This document shows positions 21,671-35,499 of a stretch of 64,000 bases of DNA, piece by piece. Under the pieces are notes generated by a model. That model was not told the origin of the DNA, made no database searches, and saw nothing but the letters and a program-made list of their open reading frames with translations. The stretch comes from Aphelocoma coerulescens. Taxonomy: Eukaryota > Chordata > Aves > Passeriformes > Corvidae. Each line of letters starts with the position of its first letter. Within the stretch, counting starts at the first letter, position 1. Made by a program: the position numbers and the translations under genes. The stretch is from positions 2,172,501-2,236,500 of the forward strand of contig NW_027183981.1 of the NCBI RefSeq assembly GCF_041296385.1, written 5' to 3'.

Positions 21671-22468
21671 TTGGCGGCGCTTATACCTAGTATTCAAGCG
21701 CGAAGATTGCACAGATTAGCTCAATCTTCGGATGGGACCTTGGTTTCTTTTTTGAAGGGTGAACATCTAGAATTGATACATGAGAAATTATGGGTTAAAG
21801 CTGGGGGTGTACGAGAGTCCGTCCCCCAAATTTGGGACCCCATCCCATTGATGGAAGTCGCTAGCGAGGGGAGTGAAGCCTTGTCTGAGTGGGAGGCACC
21901 ACGTTCCAAGCTTCGCCTTCCTAGGCCCTGTGACTGGCGGAAGGTGGAATTCAATAAATGGAAACATCTGGTTGCCCAGGGCCATGGGATCGAAAATTTT
22001 GAGAATGATAAGATCAGTAATGACTGGTTGATGCATTACCGCAGCATCCCTCACAGAAAACTCATAACGGCGCTGCAATTAAGAGCGAAGGTCTACCCCA
22101 CTCGGGAATTCTTAGCAAGGGGTAGACACGATGTCTGTGTTCGATCCTGCAGACACTGCGGCGCCGAATATGAATCAGCGTCCCATGTCATCGGAAAATG
22201 CCCAATTACTCAGGACGCCAGAATTAAAAGGCATAATTTCATCTGCGAAACCCTTAGCCGAGAAGCTAAGAGGGAGAATTGGACGGTTTTCCAGGAGCCG
22301 CATTTGAGAGATGAAGAAAATGAGTTATTTAAGCCTGATTTAATCTTTGTGAAGGATGCTAAGGCACTTGTAGTGGACGTAACAGTGAGATACGAGCACA
22401 GCAATTCTTCACTGAAAGGGGCCGCTGTGGAGAAGGCAAAAAAGTATCCTTCTTCCACAGATTTGTGA
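21671..22468 (+). pseudogene. R2 endonuclease segment, unit 5
   Basis: Translation identical to unit 1. Confidence 0.9.
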
Positions 22469-22889
22469 CCTCACTAATGTAACATCTGTAGAGTTCACTG
22501 GTTTCCCCTTAGGAGCGCGGGGGAAATGGTATGAGAGGAACTCTGAATTGCTACAGGCCTTGGGACTCTCTAAAACGAGGCTAGGGAGACTAGCCCGGGC
22601 CCTGGCATCCAGAGCACTCTTCTCTTCTGTAGATATCGTACATATGTTCGCAAGCAAAGCCAGATTGTTTGTACCTTTACAATAAAGGCCCCTTCCCTGA
22701 GTGGTTCGAGCTGGACAGTGGAATTGGTTTTGGGTGGGAGGGGTTCACCCGTCATAACGCGTCTTGCCCATATTTGGGCTACAAATTTGGATTCGACCAG
22801 GTGGACGGGCCACCTTTACTTAACCCAGAAAAGAAACATACCATTTTATATGTTTATTAAATAGCCATAGTTACTAACTGGGCATAGCT

Positions 22890-22953
22890 GCAGAGGTCGC
22901 ACCTCCTCGTGGTCCCGCCGGATACCCGTAAGGGTAACTAAGTCGACCTCTGC
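22890..22953 (+). ncRNA. R2 HDV-like ribozyme core, unit 6
   Basis: Identical to the core at 1980-2043. Confidence 0.85.
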
Positions 22954-23532
22954 CCCAGTGTGAGTGAGGGGGTAATATCTCCCCTCCCTATTGCTGGACT
23001 CGCCACCCAGTGGTAGATTCACAAATCGCAGAAACAAATTTATTGGCGCAGCTATTTGCTGTTGCCCAAAGCCTTGTCCACGGGCATTAGTTGGACACAG
23101 TCTGCAGGTTGGTCGAGGGTTCCACCTGCAGACTCTGACAACCCTCTTTTAGATTTGACCAAACGCCATCTCGGTCTTGACAATGGTACAATCTGTGGCT
23201 TTGCGGTACGTGTCTACGGCCACCCAAACTGACCCTTTAGATCTGTGGGTTAGAGAGGCCAGAATTCCACCACTATCTGTGGTGTTAGAGGAGGAAAGAA
23301 TCAATCTTGTACCTTTGGAGTTTATAAACTCCAAAGTTGCTCTTGAAGTTGGGAGCCATCTGGGTAACACCGCAGATTGTCTGGCTGTATTTCCTGAACC
23401 TTATGAAATCTTGCCCTTTGGGCTGGTTCAGGAAGAAATAAATGGGTGTGAAACAAGAGAAATAGAGGAGCCAATGACACCTGGGACTCCTCCGGGATCA
23501 GAGGGGGCGGAACAATTACAGGAACTCCTGTT

Positions 23533-24597
23533 ATGTCTGTCCCGGACAAAAATCCATCATGTCCAAGGTGTCTGACCCGGTTTACTAATACGCTGGGGTT
23601 AACAGACCATCTAAAGACGTCCCATGGCTGTAATAAGATCTGGTTTAGGTGCTCTAAGTGTGGTAAACAAAATCTGAAATACCACAGTATCTCCTGTCAT
23701 GTCCCTCGGTGCAAAGGTGAAGGATTTGTGGCCCCTACGGGTAGCTGGGTCTGTGAGGTGTGCTCTAGAGGTTTTGCTACAAAGATTGGACTGGGACAGC
23801 ACAAGAGGTTACAACATCCTCTTGTGTGTAATGTGGAACGGATAGCTGCCTCTCACCCCAAAGAAACATCTTTGCGGGGGGCCCATAAGAAGGTATGGAC
23901 CGAGGAGGAAGAGGCTCTCCTGAATCAATTGGTGGTTAAGTTTGCTGGTAGCAGGAACATCAATCAGCTAATAGCGGAGCACTTGTCATCTAAGACGCCA
24001 AAGCAGATTAGTGACAAAAGACGCCTTCTAGGAAAAGGTCCCTCAAAGAAAGTTCGATTTAGAGAAGGCGGGGCTGTAGGCAGAGAAGAACCTCCCCAAT
24101 CTGCTAAGGGGCAAAGTGAGGGACGCTTGGTGCTCCACTATCATGATATCATCAAGCTGAAGCTATCGGCCGGCGAGTTCACCGTGTGTCAGGAGGCCTT
24201 TGAGAAAATAATGCAGGGGCAAGATCCGCAATCAGTGGTGAACGAAGTGTATGAGAAGTTTCGGGATAGCCAGGATAGGCTTAACCATAAAGTGTCTAAG
24301 CCGCGAAGGCCCCGGGGGCCTCGAGGCCAAAAAGCATCCGGGGTGACAACTAAACGGATGCAGAAAAGGGCCGTTAAGCGAGGAAAATATCTGAGATATC
24401 AGAGGTTGTTTCAGATACATAGAGGGAGGTTGGCACGGGTTATTTTGGATAACACGGAAGCCCTGCAGTGCCAAATACCATCTGGTGTTATCCACAGTGC
24501 ACATTTAAAGAGAGATGGGAAACATCTGTCTGTTTTAGTGGTCTTGAATCCTTCCCAGTATATAGGGAGGCGGATAACACCATGTTTCGAGACCTGA
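23533..24597 (+). pseudogene. R2 zinc-finger/Myb segment, unit 6
   Basis: 23986 T gives Ser in place of Pro at residue 152 of the Myb domain. 24171 C is silent. Confidence 0.9.
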
Positions 24598-24621
24598 TTT
24601 CAGAGAGAGACTGGTAAGAAC

Positions 24622-25803
24622 TTGAATGAGATGTGTAAAACCTCCGCTCCTGGGCCAGATGGGATTGCTCTGGGTCATCGTATTAAAATAGACCCTAAGT
24701 TCTCCCAGTTGACAGAGATCTTCAACCTCTGGCTTGCCACCGGAACTTTACCGGACGCGCTGCGGGACTGCCTGACAGTTTTGATACCCAAGTCATCCAA
24801 TGAGGAGAAACCTGGTGATATCAACAACTGGAGGCCTATCACCATTGCTTCAGTGGTGTTTAGGTTGTTCTCCAGGATCGCGAATGCGAGACTGGCCCGT
24901 GCATGTCCCATTAACCCCAGACAACGGGGTTTTATCAGCGCATCAGGCTGTTCTGAGAACCTTAAGCTGTTACAGCTTTTGGTTAAGAAGGCAAAACAGG
25001 AACATAGAAGTTTGGGGGTGGTATTTGTGGATATTGCCAAGGCATTTGATACCGTTTGCCAGCAGCATATTATAGCTGGTTTGGTTAAGAGGGGAGTTGA
25101 TTCCCATATAATCCATCTAATTGGTGAGATGTACAGGAATATTAAGACGTACATCGTCGCCAAGAATGGGAAAACAGACCCCATTAACACCTGCTCCGGT
25201 GTTAAACAGGGCAACCCAATGTCACTTTTGTTATTCAACCTGGCGCTGGATCCTCTCCTATGTAAACTGGAAACGGAAGGGTGTGGATTCCATCTTGGTG
25301 GATTTAAGATTACGGCCATGGCCTTCGCAGATGATCTGGTGCTTCTGAGCGACTCATGGGAAGGCATGTGTTATAACATCAAAATTTTGGAGACCTTTTG
25401 TGAGCTTACTGGTCTCCGAACTCAAGAAGAGAAATGCCACGGCTTTTACATCAAGCCGACCAAGGACGCGTATACCATCAGTGACTGTCCTGCTTGGCAA
25501 GTTGGAGGGACTCCCCTCAACATGATCAACCCGGGAAGCTCAGAGAAATATCTTGGCACACAGATTGACCCTTGGACCGGTTTCGCTGATCCTGGCCTTC
25601 CTACGAAACTTGAAGAATGGCTTCATCGGATTGGTAGCGCACCACTTAAACCTCTTCAGAAAGCCGATAGGACATATACCATCCCTAGACTGATATATCT
25701 GGCTGACCATACCAATGTAAAAACTGGGCTCCTCGAATCCCTTGACTTGATGATAAAAAAAATCGGTCAAGGAGCGGCTTCATCTCCCAACTTGTACATG
25801 TGA
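24622..25803 (+). pseudogene. R2 reverse transcriptase segment, unit 6
   Basis: Translation identical to unit 1; Arg at codon 20. Confidence 0.92.
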
Positions 25804-25852
25804 TGCCATCCTGTATTCGAGATTTAAAGACGGAGGGCTGGGGTTTATCAAA

Positions 25853-26650
25853 TTGGCGGCGCTTATACCTAGTATTCAAGCGCGAAGATTGCACAGATTA
25901 GCTCAATCTTCGGATGGGACCTTGGTTTCTTTTTTGAAGGGTGAACATCTAGAATTGATACATGAGAAATTATGGGTTAAAGCTGGGGGTGTACGAGAGT
26001 CCGTCCCCCAAATTTGGGACCCCATCCCATTGATGGAAGTCGCTAGCGAGGGGAGTGAAGCCTTGTCTGAGTGGGAGGCACCACGTTCCAAGCTTCGCCT
26101 TCCTAGGCCCTGTGACTGGCGGAAGGTGGAATTCAATAAATGGAAACATCTGGTTGCCCAGGGCCATGGGATCGAAAATTTTGAGAATGATAAGATCAGT
26201 AATGACTGGTTGATGCATTACCGCAGCATCCCTCACAGAAAACTCATAACGGCGCTGCAATTAAGAGCGAAGGTCTACCCCACTCGGGAATTCTTAGCAA
26301 GGGGTAGACACGATGTCTGTGTTCGATCCTGCAGACACTGCGGCGCCGAATATGAATCAGCGTCCCATGTCATCGGAAAATGCCCAATTACTCAGGACGC
26401 CAGAATTAAAAGGCATAATTTCATCTGCGAAACCCTTAGCCGAGAAGCTAAGAGGGAGAATTGGACGGTTTTCCAGGAGCCGCATTTGAGAGATGAAGAA
26501 AATGAGTTATTTAAGCCTGATTTAATCTTTGTGAAGGATGCTAAGGCACTTGTAGTGGACGTAACAGTGAGATACGAGCACAGCAATTCTTCACTGAAAG
26601 GGGCCGCTGTGGAGAAGGCAAAAAAGTATCCTTCTTCCACAGATTTGTGA
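25853..26650 (+). pseudogene. R2 endonuclease segment, unit 6
   Basis: Translation identical to unit 1. Confidence 0.9.
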
Positions 26651-27071
26651 CCTCACTAATGTAACATCTGTAGAGTTCACTGGTTTCCCCTTAGGAGCGC
26701 GGGGGAAATGGTATGAGAGGAACTCTGAATTGCTACAGGCCTTGGGACTCTCTAAAACGAGGCTAGGGAGACTAGCCCGGGCCCTGGCATCCAGAGCACT
26801 CTTCTCTTCTGTAGATATCGTACATATGTTCGCAAGCAAAGCCAGATTGTTTGTACCTTTACAATAAAGGCCCCTTCCCTGAGTGGTTCGAGCTGGACAG
26901 TGGAATTGGTTTTGGGTGGGAGGGGTTCACCCGTCATAACGCGTCTTGCCCATATTTGGGCTACAAATTTGGATTCGACCAGGTGGACGGGCCACCTTTA
27001 CTTAACCCAGAAAAGAAACATACCATTTTATATGTTTATTAAATAGCCATAGTTACTAACTGGGCATAGCT

Positions 27072-27135
27072 GCAGAGGTCGCACCTCCTCGTGGTCCCGC
27101 CGGATACCCGTAAGGGTAACTAAGTCGACCTCTGC
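27072..27135 (+). ncRNA. R2 HDV-like ribozyme core, unit 7
   Basis: Identical to the core at 1980-2043. Confidence 0.85.
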
Positions 27136-27714
27136 CCCAGTGTGAGTGAGGGGGTAATATCTCCCCTCCCTATTGCTGGACTCGCCACCCAGTGGTAGAT
27201 TCACAAATCGCAGAAACAAATTTATTGGCGCAGCTATTTGCTGTTGCCCAAAGCCTTGTCCACGGGCATTAGTTGGACACAGTCTGCAGGTTGGTCGAGG
27301 GTTCCACCTGCAGACTCTGACAACCCTCTTTTAGATTTGACCAAACGCCATCTCGGTCTTGACAATGGTACAATCTGTGGCTTTGCGGTACGTGTCTACG
27401 GCCACCCAAACTGACCCTTTAGATCTGTGGGTTAGAGAGGCCAGAATTCCACCACTATCTGTGGTGTTAGAGGAGGAAAGAATCAATCTTGTACCTTTGG
27501 AGTTTATAAACTCCAAAGTTGCTCTTGAAGTTGGGAGCCATCTGGGTAACACCGCAGATTGTCTGGCTGTATTTCCTGAACCTTATGAAATCTTGCCCTT
27601 TGGGCTGGTTCAGGAAGAAATAAATGGGTGTGAAACAAGAGAAATAGAGGAGCCAATGACACCTGGGACTCCTCCGGGATCAGAGGGGGCGGAACAATTA
27701 CAGGAACTCCTGTT

Positions 27715-28779
27715 ATGTCTGTCCCGGACAAAAATCCATCATGTCCAAGGTGTCTGACCCGGTTTACTAATACGCTGGGGTTAACAGACCATCTAAAGAC
27801 GTCCCATGGCTGTAATAAGATCTGGTTTAGGTGCTCTAAGTGTGGTAAACAAAATCTGAAATACCACAGTATCTCCTGTCATGTCCCTCGGTGCAAAGGT
27901 GAAGGATTTGTGGCCCCTACGGGTAGCTGGGTCTGTGAGGTGTGCTCTAGAGGTTTTGCTACAAAGATTGGACTGGGACAGCACAAGAGGTTACAACATC
28001 CTCTTGTGCGTAATGTGGAACGGATAGCTGCCTCTCACCCCAAAGAAACATCTTTGCGGGGGGCCCATAAGAAGGTATGGACCGAGGAGGAAGAGGCTCT
28101 CCTGAATCAATTGGTGGTTAAGTTTGCTGGTAGCAGGAACATCAATCAGCTAATAGCGGAGCACTTGCCATCTAAGACGCCAAAGCAGATTAGTGACAAA
28201 AGACGCCTTCTAGGAAAAGGTCCCTCAAAGAAAGTTCGATTTAGAGAAGGCGGGGCTGTAGGCAGAGAAGAACCTCCCCAATCTGCTAAGGGGCAAAGTG
28301 AGGGACGCTTGGTGCTCCACTATCATGATATCATCAAGCTGAAGCTATCGGCCGGCGAGTTCACCGTGTGTCAGGAGGCCTTTGAGAAAATAATGCAGGG
28401 GCAAGATCCGCAATCAGTGGTGAACGAAGTGTATGAGAAGTTTCGGGATAGCCAGGATAGGCTTAACCATAAAGTGTCTAAGCCGCGAAGGCCCCGGGGG
28501 CCTCGAGGCCAAAAAGCATCCGGGGTGACAACTAAACGGATGCAGAAAAGGGCCGTTAAGCGAGGAAAATATCTGAGATATCAGAGGTTGTTTCAGATAC
28601 ATAGAGGGAGGTTGGCACGGGTTATTTTGGATAACACGGAAGCCCTGCAGTGCCAAATACCATCTGGTGTTATCCACAGTGCACATTTAAAGAGAGATGG
28701 GAAACATCTGTCTGTTTTAGTGGTCTTGAATCCTTCCCAGTATATAGGGAGGCGGATAACACCATGTTTCGAGACCTGA
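27715..28779 (+). pseudogene. R2 zinc-finger/Myb segment, unit 7
   Basis: 28009 T to C changes Cys 99 to Arg, four residues after the last ligand of finger 3, so no zinc ligand is lost. Pro at residue 152. Confidence 0.9.
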
Positions 28780-28803
28780 TTTCAGAGAGAGACTGGTAAG
28801 AAC

Positions 28804-29985
28804 TTGAATGAGATGTGTAAAACCTCCGCTCCTGGGCCAGATGGGATTGCTCTGGGTCATCTTATTAAAATAGACCCTAAGTTCTCCCAGTTGACAGAGA
28901 TCTTCAACCTCTGGCTTGCCACCGGAACTTTACCGGACGCGCTGCGGGACTGCCTGACAGTTTTGATACCCAAGTCATCCAATGAGGAGAAACCTGGTGA
29001 TATCAACAACTGGAGGCCTATCACCATTGCTTCAGTGGTGTTTAGGTTGTTCTCCAGGATCGCGAATGCGAGACTGGCCCGTGCATGTCCCATTAACCCC
29101 AGACAACGGGGTTTTATCAGCGCATCAGGCTGTTCTGAGAACCTTAAGCTGTTACAGCTTTTGGTTAAGAAGGCAAAACAGGAACATAGAAGTTTGGGGG
29201 TGGTATTTGTGGATATTGCCAAGGCATTTGATACCGTTTGCCAGCAGCATATTATAGCTGGTTTGGTTAAGAGGGGAGTTGATTCCCATATAATCCATCT
29301 AATTGGTGAGATGTACAGGAATATTAAGACGTACATCGTCGCCAAGAATGGGAAAACAGACCCCATTAACACCTGCTCCGGTGTTAAACAGGGCAACCCA
29401 ATGTCACTTTTGTTATTCAACCTGGCGCTGGATCCTCTCCTATGTAAACTGGAAACGGAAGGGTGTGGATTCCATCTTGGTGGATTTAAGATTACGGCCA
29501 TGGCCTTCGCAGATGATCTGGTGCTTCTGAGCGACTCATGGGAAGGCATGTGTTATAACATCAAAATTTTGGAGACCTTTTGTGAGCTTACTGGTCTCCG
29601 AACTCAAGAAGAGAAATGCCACGGCTTTTACATCAAGCCGACCAAGGACGCGTATACCATCAGTGACTGTCCTGCTTGGCAAGTTGGAGGGACTCCCCTC
29701 AACATGATCAACCCGGGAAGCTCAGAGAAATATCTTGGCACACAGATTGACCCTTGGACCGGTTTCGCTGATCCTGGCCTTCCTACGAAACTTGAAGAAT
29801 GGCTTCATCGGATTGGTAGCGCACCACTTAAACCTCTTCAGAAAGCCGATAGGACATATACCATCCCTAGACTGATATATCTGGCTGACCATACCAATGT
29901 AAAAACTGGGCTCCTCGAATCCCTTGACTTGATGATAAAAAAAATCGGTCAAGGAGCGGCTTCATCTCCCAACTTGTACATGTGA
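28804..29985 (+). pseudogene. R2 reverse transcriptase segment, unit 7
   Basis: 28862 T gives Leu in place of Arg at codon 20. Otherwise as unit 1. Confidence 0.92.
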
Positions 29986-30034
29986 TGCCATCCTGTATTC
30001 GAGATTTAAAGACGGAGGGCTGGGGTTTATCAAA

Positions 30035-30832
30035 TTGGCGGCGCTTATACCTAGTATTCAAGCGCGAAGATTGCACAGATTAGCTCAATCTTCGGATGGG
30101 ACCTTGGTTTCTTTTTTGAAGGGTGAACATCTAGAATTGATACATGAGAAATTATGGGTTAAAGCTGGGGGTGTACGAGAGTCCGTCCCCCAAATTTGGG
30201 ACCCCATCCCATTGATGGAAGTCGCTAGCGAGGGGAGTGAAGCCTTGTCTGAGTGGGAGGCACCACGTTCCAAGCTTCGCCTTCCTAGGCCCTGTGACTG
30301 GCGGAAGGTGGAATTCAATAAATGGAAACATCTGGTTGCCCAGGGCCATGGGATCGAAAATTTTGAGAATGATAAGATCAGTAATGACTGGTTGATGCAT
30401 TACCGCAGCATCCCTCACAGAAAACTCATAACGGCGCTGCAATTAAGAGCGAAGGTCTACCCCACTCGGGAATTCTTAGCAAGGGGTAGACACGATGTCT
30501 GTGTTCGATCCTGCAGACACTGCGGCGCCGAATATGAATCAGCGTCCCATGTCATCGGAAAATGCCCAATTACTCAGGACGCCAGAATTAAAAGGCATAA
30601 TTTCATCTGCGAAACCCTTAGCCGAGAAGCTAAGAGGGAGAATTGGACGGTTTTCCAGGAGCCGCATTTGAGAGATGAAGAAAATGAGTTATTTAAGCCT
30701 GATTTAATCTTTGTGAAGGATGCTAAGGCACTTGTAGTGGACGTAACAGTGAGATACGAGCACAGCAATTCTTCACTGAAAGGGGCCGCTGTGGAGAAGG
30801 CAAAAAAGTATCCTTCTTCCACAGATTTGTGA
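30035..30832 (+). pseudogene. R2 endonuclease segment, unit 7
   Basis: Translation identical to unit 1. Confidence 0.9.
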
Positions 30833-31253
30833 CCTCACTAATGTAACATCTGTAGAGTTCACTGGTTTCCCCTTAGGAGCGCGGGGGAAATGGTATGAGA
30901 GGAACTCTGAATTGCTACAGGCCTTGGGACTCTCTAAAACGAGGCTAGGGAGACTAGCCCGGGCCCTGGCATCCAGAGCACTCTTCTCTTCTGTAGATAT
31001 CGTACATATGTTCGCAAGCAAAGCCAGATTGTTTGTACCTTTACAATAAAGGCCCCTTCCCTGAGTGGTTCGAGCTGGACAGTGGAATTGGTTTTGGGTG
31101 GGAGGGGTTCACCCGTCATAACGCGTCTTGCCCATATTTGGGCTACAAATTTGGATTCGACCAGGTGGACGGGCCACCTTTACTTAACCCAGAAAAGAAA
31201 CATACCATTTTATATGTTTATTAAATAGCCATAGTTACTAACTGGGCATAGCT

Positions 31254-31317
31254 GCAGAGGTCGCACCTCCTCGTGGTCCCGCCGGATACCCGTAAGGGTA
31301 ACTAAGTCGACCTCTGC
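31254..31317 (+). ncRNA. R2 HDV-like ribozyme core, unit 8
   Basis: Identical to the core at 1980-2043. Confidence 0.85.
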
Positions 31318-31896
31318 CCCAGTGTGAGTGAGGGGGTAATATCTCCCCTCCCTATTGCTGGACTCGCCACCCAGTGGTAGATTCACAAATCGCAGAAACA
31401 AATTTATTGGCGCAGCTATTTGCTGTTGCCCAAAGCCTTGTCCACGGGCATTAGTTGGACACAGTCTGCAGGTTGGTCGAGGGTTCCACCTGCAGACTCT
31501 GACAACCCTCTTTTAGATTTGACCAAACGCCATCTCGGTCTTGACAATGGTACAATCTGTGGCTTTGCGGTACGTGTCTACGGCCACCCAAACTGACCCT
31601 TTAGATCTGTGGGTTAGAGAGGCCAGAATTCCACCACTATCTGTGGTGTTAGAGGAGGAAAGAATCAATCTTGTACCTTTGGAGTTTATAAACTCCAAAG
31701 TTGCTCTTGAAGTTGGGAGCCATCTGGGTAACACCGCAGATTGTCTGGCTGTATTTCCTGAACCTTATGAAATCTTGCCCTTTGGGCTGGTTCAGGAAGA
31801 AATAAATGGGTGTGAAACAAGAGAAATAGAGGAGCCAATGACACCTGGGACTCCTCCGGGATCAGAGGGGGCGGAACAATTACAGGAACTCCTGTT

Positions 31897-32961
31897 ATGT
31901 CTGTCCCGGACAAAAATCCATCATGTCCAAGGTGTCTGACCCGGTTTACTAATACGCTGGGGTTAACAGACCATCTAAAGACGTCCCATGGCTGTAATAA
32001 GATCTGGTTTAGGTGCTCTAAGTGTGGTAAACAAAATCTGAAATACCACAGTATCTCCTGTCATGTCCCTCGGTGCAAAGGTGAAGGATTTGTGGCCCCT
32101 ACGGGTAGCTGGGTCTGTGAGGTGTGCTCTAGAGGTTTTGCTACAAAGATTGGACTGGGACAGCACAAGAGGTTACAACATCCTCTTGTGTGTAATGTGG
32201 AACGGATAGCTGCCTCTCACCCCAAAGAAACATCTTTGCGGGGGGCCCATAAGAAGGTATGGACCGAGGAGGAAGAGGCTCTCCTGAATCAATTGGTGGT
32301 TAAGTTTGCTGGTAGCAGGAACATCAATCAGCTAATAGCGGAGCACTTGTCATCTAAGACGCCAAAGCAGATTAGTGACAAAAGACGCCTTCTAGGAAAA
32401 GGTCCCTCAAAGAAAGTTCGATTTAGAGAAGGCGGGGCTGTAGGCAGAGAAGAACCTCCCCAATCTGCTAAGGGGCAAAGTGAGGGACGCTTGGTGCTCC
32501 ACTATCATGATATCATCAAGCTGAAGCTATCGGCCGGCGAGTTCACCGTGTGTCAGGAGGCCTTTGAGAAAATAATGCAGGGGCAAGATCCGCAATCAGT
32601 GGTGAACGAAGTGTATGAGAAGTTTCGGGATAGCCAGGATAGGCTTAACCATAAAGTGTCTAAGCCGCGAAGGCCCCGGGGGCCTCGAGGCCAAAAAGCA
32701 TCCGGGGTGACAACTAAACGGATGCAGAAAAGGGCCGTTAAGCGAGGAAAATATCTGAGATATCAGAGGTTGTTTCAGATACATAGAGGGAGGTTGGCAC
32801 GGGTTATTTTGGATAACACGGAAGCCCTGCAGTGCCAAATACCATCTGGTGTTATCCACAGTGCACATTTAAAGAGAGATGGGAAACATCTGTCTGTTTT
32901 AGTGGTCTTGAATCCTTCCCAGTATATAGGGAGGCGGATAACACCATGTTTCGAGACCTGA
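31897..32961 (+). pseudogene. R2 zinc-finger/Myb segment, unit 8
   Basis: Ser at residue 152 (32350 T); otherwise as unit 1. Confidence 0.9.
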
Positions 32962-32985
32962 TTTCAGAGAGAGACTGGTAAGAAC

Positions 32986-34167
32986 TTGAATGAGATGTGT
33001 AAAACCTCCGCTCCTGGGCCAGATGGGATTGCTCTGGGTCATCTTATTAAAATAGACCCTAAGTTCTCCCAGTTGACAGAGATCTTCAACCTCTGGCTTG
33101 CCACCGGAACTTTACCGGACGCGCTGCGGGACTGCCTGACAGTTTTGATACCCAAGTCATCCAATGAGGAGAAACCTGGTGATATCAACAACTGGAGGCC
33201 TATCACCATTGCTTCAGTGGTGTTTAGGTTGTTCTCCAGGATCGCGAATGCGAGACTGGCCCGTGCATGTCCCATTAACCCCAGACAACGGGGTTTTATC
33301 AGCGCATCAGGCTGTTCTGAGAACCTTAAGCTGTTACAGCTTTTGGTTAAGAAGGCAAAACAGGAACATAGAAGTTTGGGGGTGGTATTTGTGGATATTG
33401 CCAAGGCATTTGATACCGTTTGCCAGCAGCATATTATAGCTGGTTTGGTTAAGAGGGGAGTTGATTCCCATATAATCCATCTAATTGGTGAGATGTACAG
33501 GAATATTAAGACGTACATCGTCGCCAAGAATGGGAAAACAGACCCCATTAACACCTGCTCCGGTGTTAAACAGGGCAACCCAATGTCACTTTTGTTATTC
33601 AACCTGGCGCTGGATCCTCTCCTATGTAAACTGGAAACGGAAGGGTGTGGATTCCATCTTGGTGGATTTAAGATTACGGCCATGGCCTTCGCAGATGATC
33701 TGGTGCTTCTGAGCGACTCATGGGAAGGCATGTGTTATAACATCAAAATTTTGGAGACCTTTTGTGAGCTTACTGGTCTCCGAACTCAAGAAGAGAAATG
33801 CCACGGCTTTTACATCAAGCCGACCAAGGACGCGTATACCATCAGTGACTGTCCTGCTTGGCAAGTTGGAGGGACTCCCCTCAACATGATCAACCCGGGA
33901 AGCTCAGAGAAATATCTTGGCACACAGATTGACCCTTGGACCGGTTTCGCTGATCCTGGCCTTCCTACGAAACTTGAAGAATGGCTTCATCGGATTGGTA
34001 GCGCACCACTTAAACCTCTTCAGAAAGCCGATAGGACATATACCATCCCTAGACTGATATATCTGGCTGACCATACCAATGTAAAAACTGGGCTCCTCGA
34101 ATCCCTTGACTTGATGATAAAAAAAATCGGTCAAGGAGCGGCTTCATCTCCCAACTTGTACATGTGA
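32986..34167 (+). pseudogene. R2 reverse transcriptase segment, unit 8
   Basis: Leu at codon 20 (33044 T); otherwise as unit 1. Confidence 0.92.
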
Positions 34168-34216
34168 TGCCATCCTGTATTCGAGATTTAAAGACGGAGG
34201 GCTGGGGTTTATCAAA

Positions 34217-35014
34217 TTGGCGGCGCTTATACCTAGTATTCAAGCGCGAAGATTGCACAGATTAGCTCAATCTTCGGATGGGACCTTGGTTTCTTTTTTG
34301 AAGGGTGAACATCTAGAATTGATACATGAGAAATTATGGGTTAAAGCTGGGGGTGTACGAGAGTCCGTCCCCCAAATTTGGGACCCCATCCCATTGATGG
34401 AAGTCGCTAGCGAGGGGAGTGAAGCCTTGTCTGAGTGGGAGGCACCACGTTCCAAGCTTCGCCTTCCTAGGCCCTGTGACTGGCGGAAGGTGGAATTCAA
34501 TAAATGGAAACATCTGGTTGCCCAGGGCCATGGGATCGAAAATTTTGAGAATGATAAGATCAGTAATGACTGGTTGATGCATTACCGCAGCATCCCTCAC
34601 AGAAAACTCATAACGGCGCTGCAATTAAGAGCGAAGGTCTACCCCACTCGGGAATTCTTAGCAAGGGGTAGACACGATGTCTGTGTTCGATCCTGCAGAC
34701 ACTGCGGCGCCGAATATGAATCAGCGTCCCATGTCATCGGAAAATGCCCAATTACTCAGGACGCCAGAATTAAAAGGCATAATTTCATCTGCGAAACCCT
34801 TAGCCGAGAAGCTAAGAGGGAGAATTGGACGGTTTTCCAGGAGCCGCATTTGAGAGATGAAGAAAATGAGTTATTTAAGCCTGATTTAATCTTTGTGAAG
34901 GATGCTAAGGCACTTGTAGTGGACGTAACAGTGAGATACGAGCACAGCAATTCTTCACTGAAAGGGGCCGCTGTGGAGAAGGCAAAAAAGTATCCTTCTT
35001 CCACAGATTTGTGA
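34217..35014 (+). pseudogene. R2 endonuclease segment, unit 8
   Basis: Translation identical to unit 1. Confidence 0.9.
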
Positions 35015-35435
35015 CCTCACTAATGTAACATCTGTAGAGTTCACTGGTTTCCCCTTAGGAGCGCGGGGGAAATGGTATGAGAGGAACTCTGAATTGCTAC
35101 AGGCCTTGGGACTCTCTAAAACGAGGCTAGGGAGACTAGCCCGGGCCCTGGCATCCAGAGCACTCTTCTCTTCTGTAGATATCGTACATATGTTCGCAAG
35201 CAAAGCCAGATTGTTTGTACCTTTACAATAAAGGCCCCTTCCCTGAGTGGTTCGAGCTGGACAGTGGAATTGGTTTTGGGTGGGAGGGGTTCACCCGTCA
35301 TAACGCGTCTTGCCCATATTTGGGCTACAAATTTGGATTCGACCAGGTGGACGGGCCACCTTTACTTAACCCAGAAAAGAAACATACCATTTTATATGTT
35401 TATTAAATAGCCATAGTTACTAACTGGGCATAGCT

Positions 35436-35499
35436 GCAGAGGTCGCACCTCCTCGTGGTCCCGCCGGATACCCGTAAGGGTAACTAAGTCGACCTCTGC
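35436..35499 (+). ncRNA. R2 HDV-like ribozyme core, unit 9
   Basis: Identical to the core at 1980-2043. Confidence 0.85.

Larger units (their letters stand above)
18680..22861 (+). mobile_element. R2-like unit 5
   Basis: Start ATG at 19001, N-terminal segment to 19393, C-terminal segment 22458-22685. Haplotype C-A-G. Private changes: 19138 G to A (silent, breaks the 24-bp palindrome) and 19464 T to A. Confidence 0.95.
22862..27043 (+). mobile_element. R2-like unit 6
   Basis: Start ATG at 23183, N-terminal segment to 23575, C-terminal segment 26640-26867. First unit of the block carrying C at the second recurrent site (24171). Haplotype T-C-G. Confidence 0.95.
27044..31225 (+). mobile_element. 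R2-like unit 7
   Basis: Start ATG at 27365, N-terminal segment to 27757, C-terminal segment 30822-31049. Haplotype C-C-T. Private change 28009 T to C. Confidence 0.95.
31226..35407 (+). mobile_element. R2-like unit 8
   Basis: Start ATG at 31547, N-terminal segment to 31939, C-terminal segment 35004-35231. Haplotype T-C-T. Confidence 0.95.
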